A stretch of DNA of 64,000 nt from assembly GCF_017654485.1 (NCBI RefSeq), contig NZ_CP061091.1, positions 1,873,501-1,937,500 of the forward strand, given 5' to 3'. The translations under genes were made by a program, and so were the position numbers. Under the pieces are notes generated by a model. It was not told the origin of the DNA and did no database searches. It saw only the letters and a program-made list of their open reading frames with translations. The stretch's first letter is position 1; each line of letters opens with the position of its first letter. Of this stretch, positions 7,890-18,404 are shown piece by piece. The stretch is from Roseomonas marmotae. Its GTDB lineage: Bacteria; Pseudomonadota; Alphaproteobacteria; Acetobacterales; Acetobacteraceae.

Positions 7890-9050
7890 TCAGCCCTTCG
7901 GCAGCATGGTCTCGACGATCCGCGCATAGAGCCCGGCGCCATAGGGCGTCGCCTCGTCGTTGAAGTTGTAGGCGGGATTGTGCGGCGTGGCGCCGGGGCC
8001 GTTGCCCACATGGATATAGGCGCCGGGCACCTTCTCCATCATGAAGCTGAAATCCTCCGAGCCCATGCCGGGCTCCTTGTTCCGCGCTACCTGGCCTTCG
8101 CCCACCAGGCTGGCCGCGGCATCGGCATAGGCGGTGGTCAGCTCGGGGTCGTTGACGGTGGGGGCGAAGATCAGGCGGAAATCCAGCTCCGCCTCGCAGC
8201 CCATGCCGGCGGCCACGCCCTCCGCCACGCGCTTCAGCCCGGCCTCGATCTGCTGCGCGACCTCGCGCGAGAAGAAGCGGGCGGTGCCGGAGAGCACGGC
8301 GGTATCGGGGATGACGTTATAGGCATCGCCGCCCTGCACCTTGGTGATGCTGATCACCGCCGGCTCGAAGGGCGAGATGTTGCGGGCGACGATGGACTGC
8401 GTGGCCGTGGCGATCTGGCAGGCCGCCAGCACCGGGTCCTGGCTGACCTCCGGCCGCGCGCCATGGGCGCCCTTGCCCCGCACGGTGATGTCGAAGAAGG
8501 CGCCGCCGGCGGCCGTGGGGCCGGGGCGGATGCCGTATTCGCCCACTGGCATGCCCGGGCGGTTGTGCATGCCGAAGATGGCATCGCAGGGGAACCGCTC
8601 GAAAAGCCCGTCCTCCAGCATCGCCAGCGCGCCGCCGCAGCCTTCCTCGCCAGGCTGAAAGATGAAATGCACCGTGCCATCGAAGTTCCGCGTCTCCGCC
8701 AGGTACCTGGCGGCGCCGAGCAGCATGGTGGTGTGGCCGTCATGGCCGCAGGCATGCATCTTGCCCGGCGTCTGGCTGGCATAGGGCAGGCCCGTCTTCT
8801 CCGTCATGGGCAGGGCGTCCATGTCGGCCCGCAGCCCCACGGCGCGGTTGCCCTTGCCGGAGCGCAGCACGCCCACCACGCCCGTCCTGCCGACGCCGCG
8901 ATGCACCTCGATGCCCCAGGATTCCAGCTTCTTGGCCACGATGCCGGCGGTGCGGTGCTCCTCCATCCCCAGCTCGGGGTGGATGTGGAAGTCGTGGCGG
9001 ATGGCGGTGAGGTCGTCCTGATAGCGGCGGATGTGGTCGATCACGGACAT
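7890..9050 (-). CDS. M20-family amidohydrolase (hippurate hydrolase / N-acyl-amino-acid deacylase type)
   Basis: A 386-residue cytoplasmic metallopeptidase-fold enzyme that cleaves N-acyl groups from amino acids or similar amides. The di-metal site is visible as RADMDALP (75-82) with the first Asp ligand, ACGHDGH (100-106), the QPGEEG catalytic Glu block (about 132-137) and the late GSEDFSFM segment; the lid/dimerisation domain starts near FFDITVRGKGAHGARPE. The start MSVIDHIRRY is preferred over an upstream ATG at 9104 because AGAGGA precedes it and the N-terminus fits the family. Substrate specificity cannot be read from the sequence. Confidence 0.9.
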   Translation of the reverse strand: MSVIDHIRRYQDDLTAIRHDFHIHPELGMEEHRTAGIVAKKLESWGIEVHRGVGRTGVVGVLRSGKGNRAVGLRADMDALPMTEKTGLPYASQTPGKMHACGHDGHTTMLLGAARYLAETRNFDGTVHFIFQPGEEGCGGALAMLEDGLFERFPCDAIFGMHNRPGMPVGEYGIRPGPTAAGGAFFDITVRGKGAHGARPEVSQDPVLAACQIATATQSIVARNISPFEPAVISITKVQGGDAYNVIPDTAVLSGTARFFSREVAQQIEAGLKRVAEGVAAGMGCEAELDFRLIFAPTVNDPELTTAYADAAASLVGEGQVARNKEPGMGSEDFSFMMEKVPGAYIHVGNGPGATPHNPAYNFNDEATPYGAGLYARIVETMLPKG

Positions 9051-9188
9051 GCGGGAATCCTCTGCGAGATGGCGGCTGGAGCTATGCAAGCACCACGCCG
9101 CCACCGAGGAAAGCCAACGGAAGTCGCGCTGGCGGGCAGGGCCGGGCTAGGCTAGGACGGGCGCCGACTTGGGCTTGGGGGCAGAGTG

Positions 9189-10127
9189 ATGGCACTGACG
9201 GACGCACAGCAGCAGGAACTGGCGGAGGCGAAGGCCGCCCGCGCCGAGACGCGCCGCCCTACCGTGCCGGCCCTGGAAGCCCTGCTCTTCGAGCCGATTC
9301 CGCTGCTCGACCACGGCTTCATCCGCGTCATCGACTACATGGGCGACGACTCGGCCGTGGTGCAGGCGGCGCGCGTCTCCTATGGCCGCGGCACCCGCGC
9401 CGTCACGGAGGACCGTGGCCTGATCCGCTACCTGATGCGGCACTGGCACTCCACGCCCTTCGAGATGTGCGAGATCAAGTTCCATGTGAAGCTGCCGATC
9501 TTCGTGGCGCGGCAGTGGATCCGCCACCGCATGGCGAATGTGAACGAATACTCGGCCCGCTATTCCATCATGGACCGGGAATTCTACATCCCCGCGCCCG
9601 AGCAGCTGGCCGCCCAGTCCAGCAGCAACCGCCAGGGGCGGGGCGAGGTGCTGGAGGGCGATGAGGCGGCGCGTGTGCTGCACCTGCTGCGCCAGGATGC
9701 CGGCACCGCCTATGACCATTATGCCGAGATGCTGAACGAGGACGAGGCCGGTGCCCCGCTCGACCCGGCCCGCCAGGGACTGGCGCGTGAGCTGGCGCGG
9801 ATGAACCTGACGCTCAACACCTATACGCAGTGGTACTGGAAGATCGACCTCCACAACCTCATGCATTTCCTGCGCCTGCGGGCCGATGCCCACGCGCAGT
9901 ATGAGATCCGTGTCTATGCGGAGGCCATGCTGAAGGTGCTGGAGGCCTGGGTGCCGGCGGTGGCCGAGGCCTTCCGCGACTACCGCCTGGGCGCCGTGAC
10001 CCTCTCCGCCCAGATGCTGGAGATCACCCGCCGCCTGCTGGCTGGGGAGGCGGTGGAGCAGGCCGGCAGCGGCCTGTCCAAGCGCGAATGGCGCGAGCTG
10101 ATGACGGTGCTGGGGCGGGAGGGCTGA
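9189..10127 (+). CDS. thyX: Flavin-dependent thymidylate synthase ThyX
   Basis: Makes dTMP from dUMP with methylene-tetrahydrofolate as carbon donor and FAD/NADPH as reductant. The 312-residue protein has the diagnostic [15 protein letters not shown] motif (112-126), the HSTPFE substrate/FAD segment (87-92) and the [19 protein letters not shown] block near residue 225. It is somewhat longer than average ThyX, with a 30-residue charged N-terminal extension. No thyA is seen in the window, so this may be the only route to dTMP; the small membrane-protein genes that follow are close enough to be cotranscribed. Confidence 0.95.
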   Translation: MALTDAQQQELAEAKAARAETRRPTVPALEALLFEPIPLLDHGFIRVIDYMGDDSAVVQAARVSYGRGTRAVTEDRGLIRYLMRHWHSTPFEMCEIKFHVKLPIFVARQWIRHRMANVNEYSARYSIMDREFYIPAPEQLAAQSSSNRQGRGEVLEGDEAARVLHLLRQDAGTAYDHYAEMLNEDEAGAPLDPARQGLARELARMNLTLNTYTQWYWKIDLHNLMHFLRLRADAHAQYEIRVYAEAMLKVLEAWVPAVAEAFRDYRLGAVTLSAQMLEITRRLLAGEAVEQAGSGLSKREWRELMTVLGREG

Positions 10128-10283
10128 ACCCTGGCCGCCGCGCCCCGCCCGACCCGCGCGGCCGGTGCCGCGCGCGCCACGCCGCGTCCGGCCTCCCGCG
10201 CCAGCCGGGCCAGGAAGGCGGCGGGCAGCGGCGGGCGGCGCTTCCGCCTGTGGCTGGCCCTGCTGCCGCGGCATTGGCTGGCG

Positions 10284-10472
10284 GTGGCGGTGATCGTGGC
10301 GGTGCTGCTGGTCGGCATCCCCCTGGCTGTCGCGCTGGTGGGTGACCTGGGCGCGCTGCTGCTGCTGGTGGGAGTCGGCGGCTTCGCTCTTGGCCGGGCC
10401 ACGGCGCGGCACGAAATACCCGGACGGACCCTGCGCGCGAAGGCGCCGAAACGCCGGGAAGGGGAGGCGTGA
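10284..10472 (+). CDS. Small membrane protein of unknown function
   Basis: A short frame encoding about 62 residues from a GTG at 10284, with one hydrophobic hairpin (VIVAVLLVGIPLAVALVGDL and a second LLLLVGVGG run) and a basic tail (RAKAPKRRE). The frame stays open back to the thyX stop through an Arg/Ala-rich stretch, so a start further upstream (CTG 10131 or GTG 10278) is possible. Its TGA shares one base with the ATG of the next gene (TGATG), which supports it being translated. Family unknown to me. Confidence 0.55.
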   Translation: MAVIVAVLLVGIPLAVALVGDLGALLLLVGVGGFALGRATARHEIPGRTLRAKAPKRREGEA

Positions 10473-10690
10473 TGTTCTGGTTTCTGATGCTGATGATCCT
10501 GCTGGTCTTCGGCCTGCCGCTGATGATGTTCTTTGCCGCGCTCTCCTTCGGCCTCTGGCTGGCGGGCGCGGTGCTGGGGCTGGTCTGGGCGGTGCTGACC
10601 TTCGTGTTCCATGACGCCGGCACGGCCCTGCTGGTCGTGCTCGCCCTGGCCCTCGGCTACGGCTGGGGGAAGAGGCGGCAGCAGGCATGA
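10472..10690 (+). CDS. Small hydrophobic membrane protein
   Basis: A 72-residue, almost entirely hydrophobic protein with two predicted transmembrane helices (FWFLMLMILLVFGLPLMMFF and a long WLAGAVLGLVWAVLTFVF region) and a short positively charged C-terminus (GWGKRRQQA). A GGGGAGG site sits just before the ATG. Its stop overlaps the ribokinase start as ATGA, so it is part of a tightly packed thyX-rbsK stretch. No recognisable function. Confidence 0.65.
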   Translation: MFWFLMLMILLVFGLPLMMFFAALSFGLWLAGAVLGLVWAVLTFVFHDAGTALLVVLALALGYGWGKRRQQA

Positions 10691-11580
10691 GCGTCCTGGT
10701 CTTCGGCTCGGCCAATGCCGACCTCGTCTTCACCACCCCCAGGCTGCCGGCCTCCGGGGAGACGGTGCTGGGTGAGGGGTGGCGCGCCCTTCCGGGCGGC
10801 AAGGGGGCCAACCAGGCCACGGCGGCGGCGCTGGCGGGTGCCGGGACCGCCTTCATCGGTGCCGTCGGCACGGATTCCCTGGCGGAGGTCGCGCTCTCCG
10901 GCATGCGGGCCGCCGGGGTGGACCTGGCGGGGCTGGCCTGGGTGGACCGGCCGACCGGCGCCGCGGCCATCTGCGTCGATGCTCTGGGCGCCAATCAGAT
11001 CGCCGTCGCCTCCGGCGCCAACATGGCCGTGCGCGCCGCGCAGGTGGAGGATGCGGCGCTTGGCCCCTCCACCGTGCTGCTGCTGCAGATGGAAGTGCCG
11101 GTGGCGGAAATGGCGCCCCTGGTGGAGCGTGCCCGGAAGGCCGGCGCTCGCGTTATCCTGAACCTGGCCCCGCCCGGCCCCGTGCCGCCCGCCATGCTGG
11201 GGCAACTGGACCTGCTGATCGTCAATGAGCATGAGGCCGCCTGGCTGGCCGCCGAGGCGGGCGCCGCGCCGGATGCCATGGCGCTGCGCTCCGCCCTGGG
11301 CATCGACGTGGTCGTGACACGGGGCGAGCAGGGTGCGGAGGCCGCCACCGCCGGCGGCCTGCTGCGCCAGCCGGCCTTCCAGGCTACGGCCGTGGACACC
11401 ACCGGCGCCGGCGACTGCTGGTGCGGCACCCTGGCCGCCGGGCTGGATGCCGGGATGGATCTGGCGGCCGCCATGCGGCAGGCCGCGGCCGCGGCGGCCA
11501 TCGCCGTGGGACGGGAAGGGGCGGCCGCCGCCATGCCCAGCGCGGCGGAGACCGGGGCGCTGCTGGCCGCCGCCGGCTAG
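10687..11580 (+). CDS. rbsK: Ribokinase (PfkB family)
   Basis: Phosphorylates ribose (or deoxyribose) with ATP. The 297-residue protein has the PfkB signature 1 segment GGKGANQATAAALAGAG (37-53), the substrate-side NADLVF start, and signature 2 DTTGAGDCWCG (237-247), whose Asp243 is the catalytic base. No ribose transporter or rbsR lies nearby, and the gene overlaps the preceding small membrane protein by four bases. A broader PfkB sugar kinase role is possible, though the length and motifs fit ribokinase best. Confidence 0.85.
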   Translation: MSVLVFGSANADLVFTTPRLPASGETVLGEGWRALPGGKGANQATAAALAGAGTAFIGAVGTDSLAEVALSGMRAAGVDLAGLAWVDRPTGAAAICVDALGANQIAVASGANMAVRAAQVEDAALGPSTVLLLQMEVPVAEMAPLVERARKAGARVILNLAPPGPVPPAMLGQLDLLIVNEHEAAWLAAEAGAAPDAMALRSALGIDVVVTRGEQGAEAATAGGLLRQPAFQATAVDTTGAGDCWCGTLAAGLDAGMDLAAAMRQAAAAAAIAVGREGAAAAMPSAAETGALLAAAG

Positions 11581-11633
11581 CCAGCGGCGCCGGCAGGTTC
11601 TATCCCGCCGCCGGTACCGCCGAGGAGAGAGCC

Positions 11634-11927
11634 ATGATCCGCCATATCGTCTTCTTCCGCGCCCGGCGGCGCGAGGATGTGCCGGCGGTGCTGGAGGGAC
11701 TCTCCATCCTCAAGACGATTCCGCATTCCACCCGCTTCGAGGTCACGCTGAACAGCAAGCTCGACCAGATCGGCAATGATGTGGACGTGGTGGTCTATGG
11801 CGAATTCGCCGATGCGGCGGCCCTGGCCGCCTTCAAGGCGCACCCGACCTACCAGGAATCCATCGACCGCGTCCGCCCGCTGCGCGACCTGCGCGTGGCC
11901 GCCGATTATGAGGTCCTGACGGAGTAA
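11634..11927 (+). CDS. Dabb-family (stress-responsive alpha/beta barrel) protein
   Basis: A 97-residue protein of the dimeric alpha/beta-barrel (Dabb) family, recognised by the MIRHIVFFRARR start, the central DVVVYGEFADAAALAAFKAHPTYQE motif and the DLRVAADYEV end. Members range from stress proteins to small cyclases and the role here is unknown. GAGGAGAG precedes the ATG with good spacing. It sits between ribokinase and mbfA as an apparent single gene. Confidence 0.85.
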   Translation: MIRHIVFFRARRREDVPAVLEGLSILKTIPHSTRFEVTLNSKLDQIGNDVDVVVYGEFADAAALAAFKAHPTYQESIDRVRPLRDLRVAADYEVLTE

Positions 11928-11942
11928 GCCAGACCTGGCCTG

Positions 11943-11994
11943 TTGCGAACGCGGCTCATTCTCGATATCTTCTTGAAAATAAAGGAACATTTTC
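11943..11994 (+). promoter_or_regulatory. mbfA promoter with overlapping operator-like inverted repeat
   Basis: TTGCGA (11943-11948), a 17-base spacer and TATCTT (11966-11971) form a sigma-70-type promoter pointing at mbfA. The inverted repeat GAAAAT (11975-11980) / ATTTTC (11989-11994) with an 8-base spacer falls at the expected transcription start, a normal place for a repressor. mbfA is Irr- or Fur-controlled in other alphaproteobacteria, but the repeat is not a clean Irr box. Confidence 0.5.
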
Positions 11995-12052
11995 GGGAAT
12001 CGGCTTGCGCGCCCCGGCGCGCGGGGCAAGAAGGCGGCAGGAGGTCTGCCGT

Positions 12053-13009
12053 ATGAGACGCCTTGAGGAACTGAGCGAAGCCGAGATTCTCGCCCTGGCC
12101 GTCGCCAGCGAGGAGGAGGATTCCCGGATCTATCGCCACTTCGCGCTGCGGCTGCGGGGCGCCTATCCCGCCTCGGCCAGGGTGTTCGAGGATATGGCGG
12201 TGGAGGAGGACGAGCACCGGCAGCGCCTGCTCGGCCTCTACGAGAAGAAGTTCGGCACGGAGCTGCCCTATATCACCCGCCAGGACGTGCGCGGCTTCAT
12301 GCGCCGCAGCCCGGTCTGGCTGATGAAGGACCTGCGGATCGAGACGGTGCGGGGCCAGGCGGCGCTGATGGAGCGGCAGGCCAGCCGCTTCTATGCCCAG
12401 GCGGCCGGGCGGGTGCATGACACAGAGGTCCGCCGCCTGCTGGGCGACCTTGCCGCCAGTGAGGCCAGGCACGAGCAGCGCGCCGAGGAGCTGGAAGCCA
12501 CCTACCTGACCCCCGAGGCCCGTGGCGCCGAGGATGCCGAGGCCCGCCGCGCCCTGCTGCTGCAGGTGGTGCAGCCGGGCCTCGCCGGGCTGATCGACGG
12601 CTCCATCTCCACCCTGGCGCCCATCTTCGCCGCCGCCTTCGCCACTCACCGTTCGGAGGATGCCTTCCTGGTGGGCCTCGCCGCCTCGATCGGCGCCGGC
12701 ATCAGCATGGGGCTGACCGAGGCGCTATCGGACGACGGCGCGATCACCGGGCGCGGGCACCCCTGGCTGCGCGGTACCGTCTGCGGCGTCATGACGGCCC
12801 TGGGAGGGCTGGGGCACACGCTGCCCTATCTGATCACCGACTTCTGGCTGGCCACCACCATCGCCGCCCTGGTCGTGGCGGTGGAGCTTTTCGTGATCGC
12901 CTGGGTGCGCTGGCGCTACATGGAGACGCCGATCTTCTCGGCCATGGTGCAGGTGGTGCTGGGTGGCGTGCTGGTGCTGCTGGCGGGCATCTTCATCGGC
13001 AGCTCCTGA
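12053..13009 (+). CDS. mbfA: MbfA-like iron exporter (rubrerythrin domain fused to VIT1 membrane domain)
   Basis: A 318-residue fusion protein. Residues 1-150 form a ferritin-like domain with the di-iron type EED (around 23-25), VEEDEHRQR (54-62) and ASEARHEQR (138-146) helices; residues 160-318 form a CCC1/VIT1-like membrane domain starting [24 protein letters not shown]. In Agrobacterium and Bradyrhizobium MbfA exports iron from the cytoplasm and protects against peroxide and acid stress. The ATG follows a strong AGGAGGT. A promoter with an inverted repeat lies upstream, in line with iron control. Confidence 0.88.
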   Translation: MRRLEELSEAEILALAVASEEEDSRIYRHFALRLRGAYPASARVFEDMAVEEDEHRQRLLGLYEKKFGTELPYITRQDVRGFMRRSPVWLMKDLRIETVRGQAALMERQASRFYAQAAGRVHDTEVRRLLGDLAASEARHEQRAEELEATYLTPEARGAEDAEARRALLLQVVQPGLAGLIDGSISTLAPIFAAAFATHRSEDAFLVGLAASIGAGISMGLTEALSDDGAITGRGHPWLRGTVCGVMTALGGLGHTLPYLITDFWLATTIAALVVAVELFVIAWVRWRYMETPIFSAMVQVVLGGVLVLLAGIFIGSS

Positions 13010-13034
13010 AGCGGCCCGCCAGCGCCGGGAGGGG

Positions 13035-14204
13035 TCAGTCCACCACGAAGCGCGGCCCGGCGGGCGCGGCGCCGCCCTGCTGCAGCTTCTCCCGCAGCCG
13101 GGCGGCGATGGCGCGGTAGGATTTCGCCTCCTCGCTCTCCGGCCGGGCGATGGAGATGGGGGTGCCGGCATCGGCCAGCTCCCGGATGGCCAGCTTCAGC
13201 GGCAGCTCGCCCAGGAATTCCACGCCCATCCGCTCCGCCTCCGCCCGCGCCCCGCCATGGCCGAAGATCTCGGTCCGGTGGTTGCAGTTGGGGCAGCAGA
13301 AGTAGGACATGTTCTCGATCAGCCCGAGCACGGGGACATTGACCTTCTCGAACATGCGGATGCCGCGGCGGGCATCGATCAGCGCCACGTCCTGGGGCGT
13401 GGAGACGATGACGGCGCCGGCCAGCGGCACGCGCTGGCTCATGGTCAGCTGCGCGTCGCCGGTGCCGGGGGGCATGTCCACCACCATCACATCCAGCTCA
13501 CCCCATTCCACCTGGCCCAGCATCTGCTCCAGCGCGCCCATCACCATCGGGCCACGCCAGACCATGGGCGTCTCCTCCTCCACCAGGAAGCCGATGGACA
13601 TGGCCTTCAGCCCCCAGCGGGAGAGGGGGATGATCCTGCCCTGGGTGGCACGCGGCCGCTCCCGCGTGCCGAGCATCTGGGGCAGGGAGGGGCCATAGAT
13701 ATCCGCGTCCAGCAGCCCGACCTTCAGCCCATCGGCGGCCAGGGAGACGGCCAGGTTCACGGCGGTGGTGGATTTGCCGACGCCACCTTTGCCGGAGGCG
13801 ATGGCGACGATGGCCTTCACATCCGGCAGCAGCATCGGCCCCTGGCCCGGCGCCGGGCGGCTGGCCCGGGCGGTGCCTGGCGCGGGGCCGCCGGGCGGCG
13901 GTGCGGCATGGCCATGCCCGGCATGTTCATGCGGGGCGGGCGCGGTGCCGATGTCCCGGTGCGCGGTCAGCACGCAGGTGGCGGAAAGCACGCCCGGCAC
14001 CGCCATCGCCGCCCGCTCGGCCGCCGCTCGCAGCGGTTCCAGCGACCGGGCCCGCTCACGCGGCACGGAAAGCGCGAACTGCACCAGTCCGTCCCGTGCC
14101 GAAAGGCTCTGCAACATGCCGGAGGAAACGACGTCCTTGCCGGTCTCCGGGTCGCGCACCGCGGCCAGCGCGGCGCGGATGGCCTGAATCAGAGTCTCCG
14201 ACAT
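13035..14204 (-). CDS. Mrp/ApbC-type iron-sulfur cluster carrier ATPase
   Basis: A 389-residue P-loop protein that carries [4Fe-4S] clusters to apoproteins. It has an N-terminal MIP18/DUF59 domain (1-85), a His/Pro/Ala-rich linker (90-122) containing HEHAGHGH, and a C-terminal ATPase with the deviant Walker A GKGGVGKST (138-146), the VVDMPPGTGD Walker B region and the cluster-binding CPNC motif (YFCCPNCNH, near residue 300). The His-rich linker is longer than in E. coli Mrp. The start MSETLIQ is chosen because upstream sequence looks noncoding. It is divergent from hflK. Confidence 0.93.
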   Translation of the reverse strand: MSETLIQAIRAALAAVRDPETGKDVVSSGMLQSLSARDGLVQFALSVPRERARSLEPLRAAAERAAMAVPGVLSATCVLTAHRDIGTAPAPHEHAGHGHAAPPPGGPAPGTARASRPAPGQGPMLLPDVKAIVAIASGKGGVGKSTTAVNLAVSLAADGLKVGLLDADIYGPSLPQMLGTRERPRATQGRIIPLSRWGLKAMSIGFLVEEETPMVWRGPMVMGALEQMLGQVEWGELDVMVVDMPPGTGDAQLTMSQRVPLAGAVIVSTPQDVALIDARRGIRMFEKVNVPVLGLIENMSYFCCPNCNHRTEIFGHGGARAEAERMGVEFLGELPLKLAIRELADAGTPISIARPESEEAKSYRAIAARLREKLQQGGAAPAGPRFVVD

Positions 14205-14405
14205 CGCTTGAAAACCTCTTCTATCCGGACAATATCGGCCACGCCCTCGCCGCGGCGTGATGCAACCGCATTGCGCCATGGCCCGGACAGGGCGACATAT
14301 GGTCTGGCCCTGTCGCCCATGCATCTGCCTGGCGCAAGCGGCTGGAAGATGAATTGCCGCGCCTGGGCTATGGTGCGGTGACACCTACGGGAGATGTGCC
14401 GGCCG

Positions 14406-15640
14406 ATGCCCTGGAACAATAATGGTGGTTCGAACTCCGGAGGCAGCCCCTGGGGCAATCCGCGCCCAGGTGGTCCCTGGGGCCAGCCGCCGCAGGGTGG
14501 CGGCGGACGTGGCCCGGGGGGCGGCAGTGGCCCGGACCTGGATGACGCGATCCGCCAGGCGCAGGCCGCGCTACGGCGGATCCTGCCGGGCGGTGGCCGT
14601 GGCGGCAACGGCAAGTGGATCGGCCTGGGCATCGTCGCGCTGATCGCCGTCTGGGCGGCCAGCGGCATCTACCGCGTTCAGCCGGACGAGCAGGGCGTGG
14701 TGATGCGCTTCGGCGCCTTCAACCGCACCACCCAGCCCGGCCTGAACTACCGCATCCCCTGGCCGGTGGAGAGCGTGACGACGCCCCGCGTGACGCGCAT
14801 CAACCGCATCGATATCGGCTTCCGCGCCCCGAATGATTCGCCCCTGCAGCGCCCGGTCTCCGCCCGGGACGTGCTGGAGGAGAGCATGATGCTGACGGGT
14901 GACGAAAACATCATCGACATCGACTTCGCGGTCTTCTGGCGCATCCGTGATGCCGGCGAATACCTGTTCAATACCCGCAGCCCCGATGCCACGGTGAAGT
15001 CGGCAGCCGAGAGTGTGATGCGTGAGGTGGTGGGCCGCACCCCCATCCAGCCGGCGCTGACCGAGGCGCGCGCGCAGATCGAGCAGGCGGTCCGCCAGGG
15101 CACGCAGTTCATCCTGGACCAGTATGGCTCGGGCATCGAGATCACGCAGATCCAGTTGCTGAAGGTCGACCCGCCGCCGGCTGTCATCGACGCCTTCCGC
15201 GACGTGCAGCGCGCCAATGCGGACCGCGAGCGCGCCCGCAACGAGGCCGAGGCCTATCGCAACGACATCATCCCCCGCGCCCGCGGTGAGGGGCAGCGCC
15301 TGATCCAGGAGGCCGAGGGCTTCAAGGAATCCCAGGTCGCCCGCGCCCGCGGTGAAGCCGCGCGCTTCCTCAGTGTGCTGTCCGCCTACCAGACCGCGCA
15401 GGACGTGACGGTGCGCCGCCTCTATCTGGAGACGATGGAGGAGATCCTGCGCCGCAACCCGAAGATCGTGGTGGATGACCGGCTCCAGGGCATCGTGCCC
15501 TATCTGCCGCTGGATGGCGGGCCCGCCCAGGGTGCCGGCAATACGCCGCGCGCCGCCCCGCCGGCGCCGCCGGGCCTGATCGACCGCCCGACCCGTCCGG
15601 CCGCCACGCCCACGCCTGCCCCGAACCAGGGAGCCGCCCG

Positions 15641-15644
<4 letters not shown>
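14406..15644 (+). CDS. hflK: FtsH modulator HflK
   Basis: HflK and HflC form a large SPFH cage around the FtsH protease in the inner membrane and tune its activity on membrane proteins. This 412-residue protein has the typical Gly/Pro/Asn-rich cytoplasmic N-terminus (1-60, MPWNNNGGSNSGG...), one transmembrane helix (about 74-91, WIGLGIVALIAVWAASGIY) and the prohibitin-type SPFH domain with QPDEQGVVMRFGAFNRTTQPGLNYRIPWP. An upstream ATG at 14394 is crowded by GGGAG, so 14406 is preferred. The stop overlaps hflC as ATGA. Confidence 0.94.
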
Positions 15645-16633
<989 letters not shown>

Positions 16634-16662
16634 TGCCGGTGCGTATCGAATTATTGCGAGGC

Positions 16663-16683
16663 GGGCCGCATCTCTTGCGGCCC
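16663..16683 (+). terminator. Stem-loop after hflKC
   Basis: GGGCCGCA (16663-16670) and TGCGGCCC (16676-16683) form a perfect 8-bp stem with a 5-base loop, 30 bases after the hflC stop. The downstream T content is modest, so it could act as a terminator or an mRNA 3' stabiliser ahead of degP. Confidence 0.5.
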
Positions 16684-16807
16684 GTGCCGAGTTGGGCTTT
16701 CTCGTGATGGTTCTCCTTCGCAACCTTGGCATTGGGCGGCGATAAGCCCATTTCCATCGCAATCTCTGTCCACGCGGCCGATACTGGTCGAAAGCGAGGT
16801 TCTGCCA

Positions 16808-18346
16808 ATGCGTCTCGCCCCCATGATGCTGGCCGCCGCGGTGGCCGCTGCTCCGCTGGCGGCACCCCTGCCGGTGCTGGCGCAAGCGGCAGCCCAGGCA
16901 CCCAGCGCCACGCCCCCCGCCGCCAGCCGGACGAGCCTGCCGGGAACCTTCGCGCCGCTGGTCCGCGGCCTGCTGCCGGCGGTGGTCAATGTCCAGACCA
17001 CCCAGACCATCGGCGGCGCGCGTGCCAACCGCCCGGATGCGCCGGAGATGCCGCAGGCCCCGCCGGGCAGCCCCTTCGAGGAGCTGTTCCGCGATTTCCT
17101 GGAGCGTCAGCGCCCTGGCCAGCGTCCGGGACAGCCGCCCCGGCGCGCGCAGAGCCAGGGCTCCGGCTTCATCATTGATGCCGCAGGCATCATCGTCACC
17201 AACAACCATGTCGTGGATGGTGCCGACGAGATCAACGTCGTGCTGCAGGACAACACGACCCTGAAGGCCGAGCTGGTGGGCGTGGACCAGCGCACCGACC
17301 TGGCCGTGCTGCGCGTGAAGCCCGAGAAGCCGCTTCCCACCGTGTCCATGGGCGATTCCGACCGGGCGGAGGTCGGCGACTGGGTGTTGGCCATCGGCAA
17401 TCCGCTGGGCTTCGGCGGCAGCGTCACGGCCGGCATCGTCTCGGCCCGCGGGCGCAACATCAACGCCGGCCCCTATGACGACTTCATCCAGACGGATGCG
17501 GCAATCAACCGCGGCAATTCCGGCGGCCCGCTCTTCAACCTGCAGGGCGAGGTGATCGGCATCAACACCGCCATCGTCTCCCCGTCCGGCGGCTCCATCG
17601 GCATCGGCTTCGCCATCCCGTCGAACCTGGCCAAGAACATCGTCGCGCAGCTGCGCGACAGCGGCCGCGTCCGGCGCGGCTGGATCGGTGTGAACATCCA
17701 GCAGGTGACGGACGACATCGCCGAGAGCCTGGCACTGCCGGGTGGCGCCCATGGCGCCCTGGTGGCGCGGGCCGAGGAGAGCGGCCCGGCCGCCAAGGCC
17801 GGCGTCCGCAACGGCGATGTGATCCTCAAGTTCAATGGCCAGGACATCCGGGAGATGCGCACCCTGCCGCGCATCGTGGCCGAGACGCCGGTGGGCACCG
17901 AGGTGCCCGTCACCGTCTGGCGCGGCGGCAAGGAAGAGCAGCTGAAGATGACGGTGGCTGAGCTGCCCGCCGACCAGCAGGCCGCCGCCACCGCGGCGCC
18001 CGAGCAGACCCGGCCCGGCGCGGCAATGGAGCTCTCCGGCCTCGGCATGAAGGTCTCGCCGGTCAATCCGGAGCTGCGGGAGCGCTTCAGCTTGCGTGAC
18101 GATGCCCGTGGCGTGGTGGTGACCGAGGTCGCCCCGGGCAGCAGCGCCGCCGAGCGTGGCATCAGCCCTGGCGACCTGATCCTGGAGGTGCAGCAGAACC
18201 GCGTCTCCACGCCGCAGGAGGTGCGCGACCAGCTGGAGCGCCTGCGCCGGCAGAACCGCCCCAGCGCGCTGCTGCTGATCGAGACCAGCCAGGGCCAGCG
18301 CTTCGTGCCGCTGCGCCTGCGCCCGGAGAGCGGCAGCCCGGGCTGA
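16808..18346 (+). CDS. degP: Periplasmic serine protease DegP/HtrA (Do family)
   Basis: A 512-residue protease-chaperone that degrades misfolded envelope proteins. It has a Sec signal peptide (1-26, cleavage after LAQA), a trypsin-like domain with the triad His134 (TNNHVVD), Asp164 (RTDLAVL) and Ser238 (RGNSGGP), and two PDZ domains (about 275-365 and 405-505). The LA-loop region is Pro/Gln-rich (100-117). It follows hflKC with 174 bases between, a common grouping of membrane quality-control genes. A strong terminator ends the unit. Confidence 0.95.
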   Translation: MRLAPMMLAAAVAAAPLAAPLPVLAQAAAQAPSATPPAASRTSLPGTFAPLVRGLLPAVVNVQTTQTIGGARANRPDAPEMPQAPPGSPFEELFRDFLERQRPGQRPGQPPRRAQSQGSGFIIDAAGIIVTNNHVVDGADEINVVLQDNTTLKAELVGVDQRTDLAVLRVKPEKPLPTVSMGDSDRAEVGDWVLAIGNPLGFGGSVTAGIVSARGRNINAGPYDDFIQTDAAINRGNSGGPLFNLQGEVIGINTAIVSPSGGSIGIGFAIPSNLAKNIVAQLRDSGRVRRGWIGVNIQQVTDDIAESLALPGGAHGALVARAEESGPAAKAGVRNGDVILKFNGQDIREMRTLPRIVAETPVGTEVPVTVWRGGKEEQLKMTVAELPADQQAAATAAPEQTRPGAAMELSGLGMKVSPVNPELRERFSLRDDARGVVVTEVAPGSSAAERGISPGDLILEVQQNRVSTPQEVRDQLERLRRQNRPSALLLIETSQGQRFVPLRLRPESGSPG

Positions 18347-18370
18347 CGCACAGGCTTCGCCTGGAACGGA

Positions 18371-18398
18371 AAGGGGGGCCTCGGCCCCCCTTTTCTTT
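18371..18398 (+). terminator. Strong terminator between convergent degP and serB
   Basis: GGGGGGCC (18373-18380) and GGCCCCCC (18383-18390) form a very stable stem followed by TTTTCTTT on the + strand. On the minus strand the stem is followed by TTTCC, so it may work for serB as well. Confidence 0.85.
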
Positions 18399-18404
18399 GG
18401 GTGC

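Noticed and set aside
14289..14318. GGGCGACA / TGTCGCCC inverted repeat between mrp and hflK as an operator
   Set aside because: The 13-base spacer and lack of a matching promoter made this too weak; no other copy was noticed in the window.
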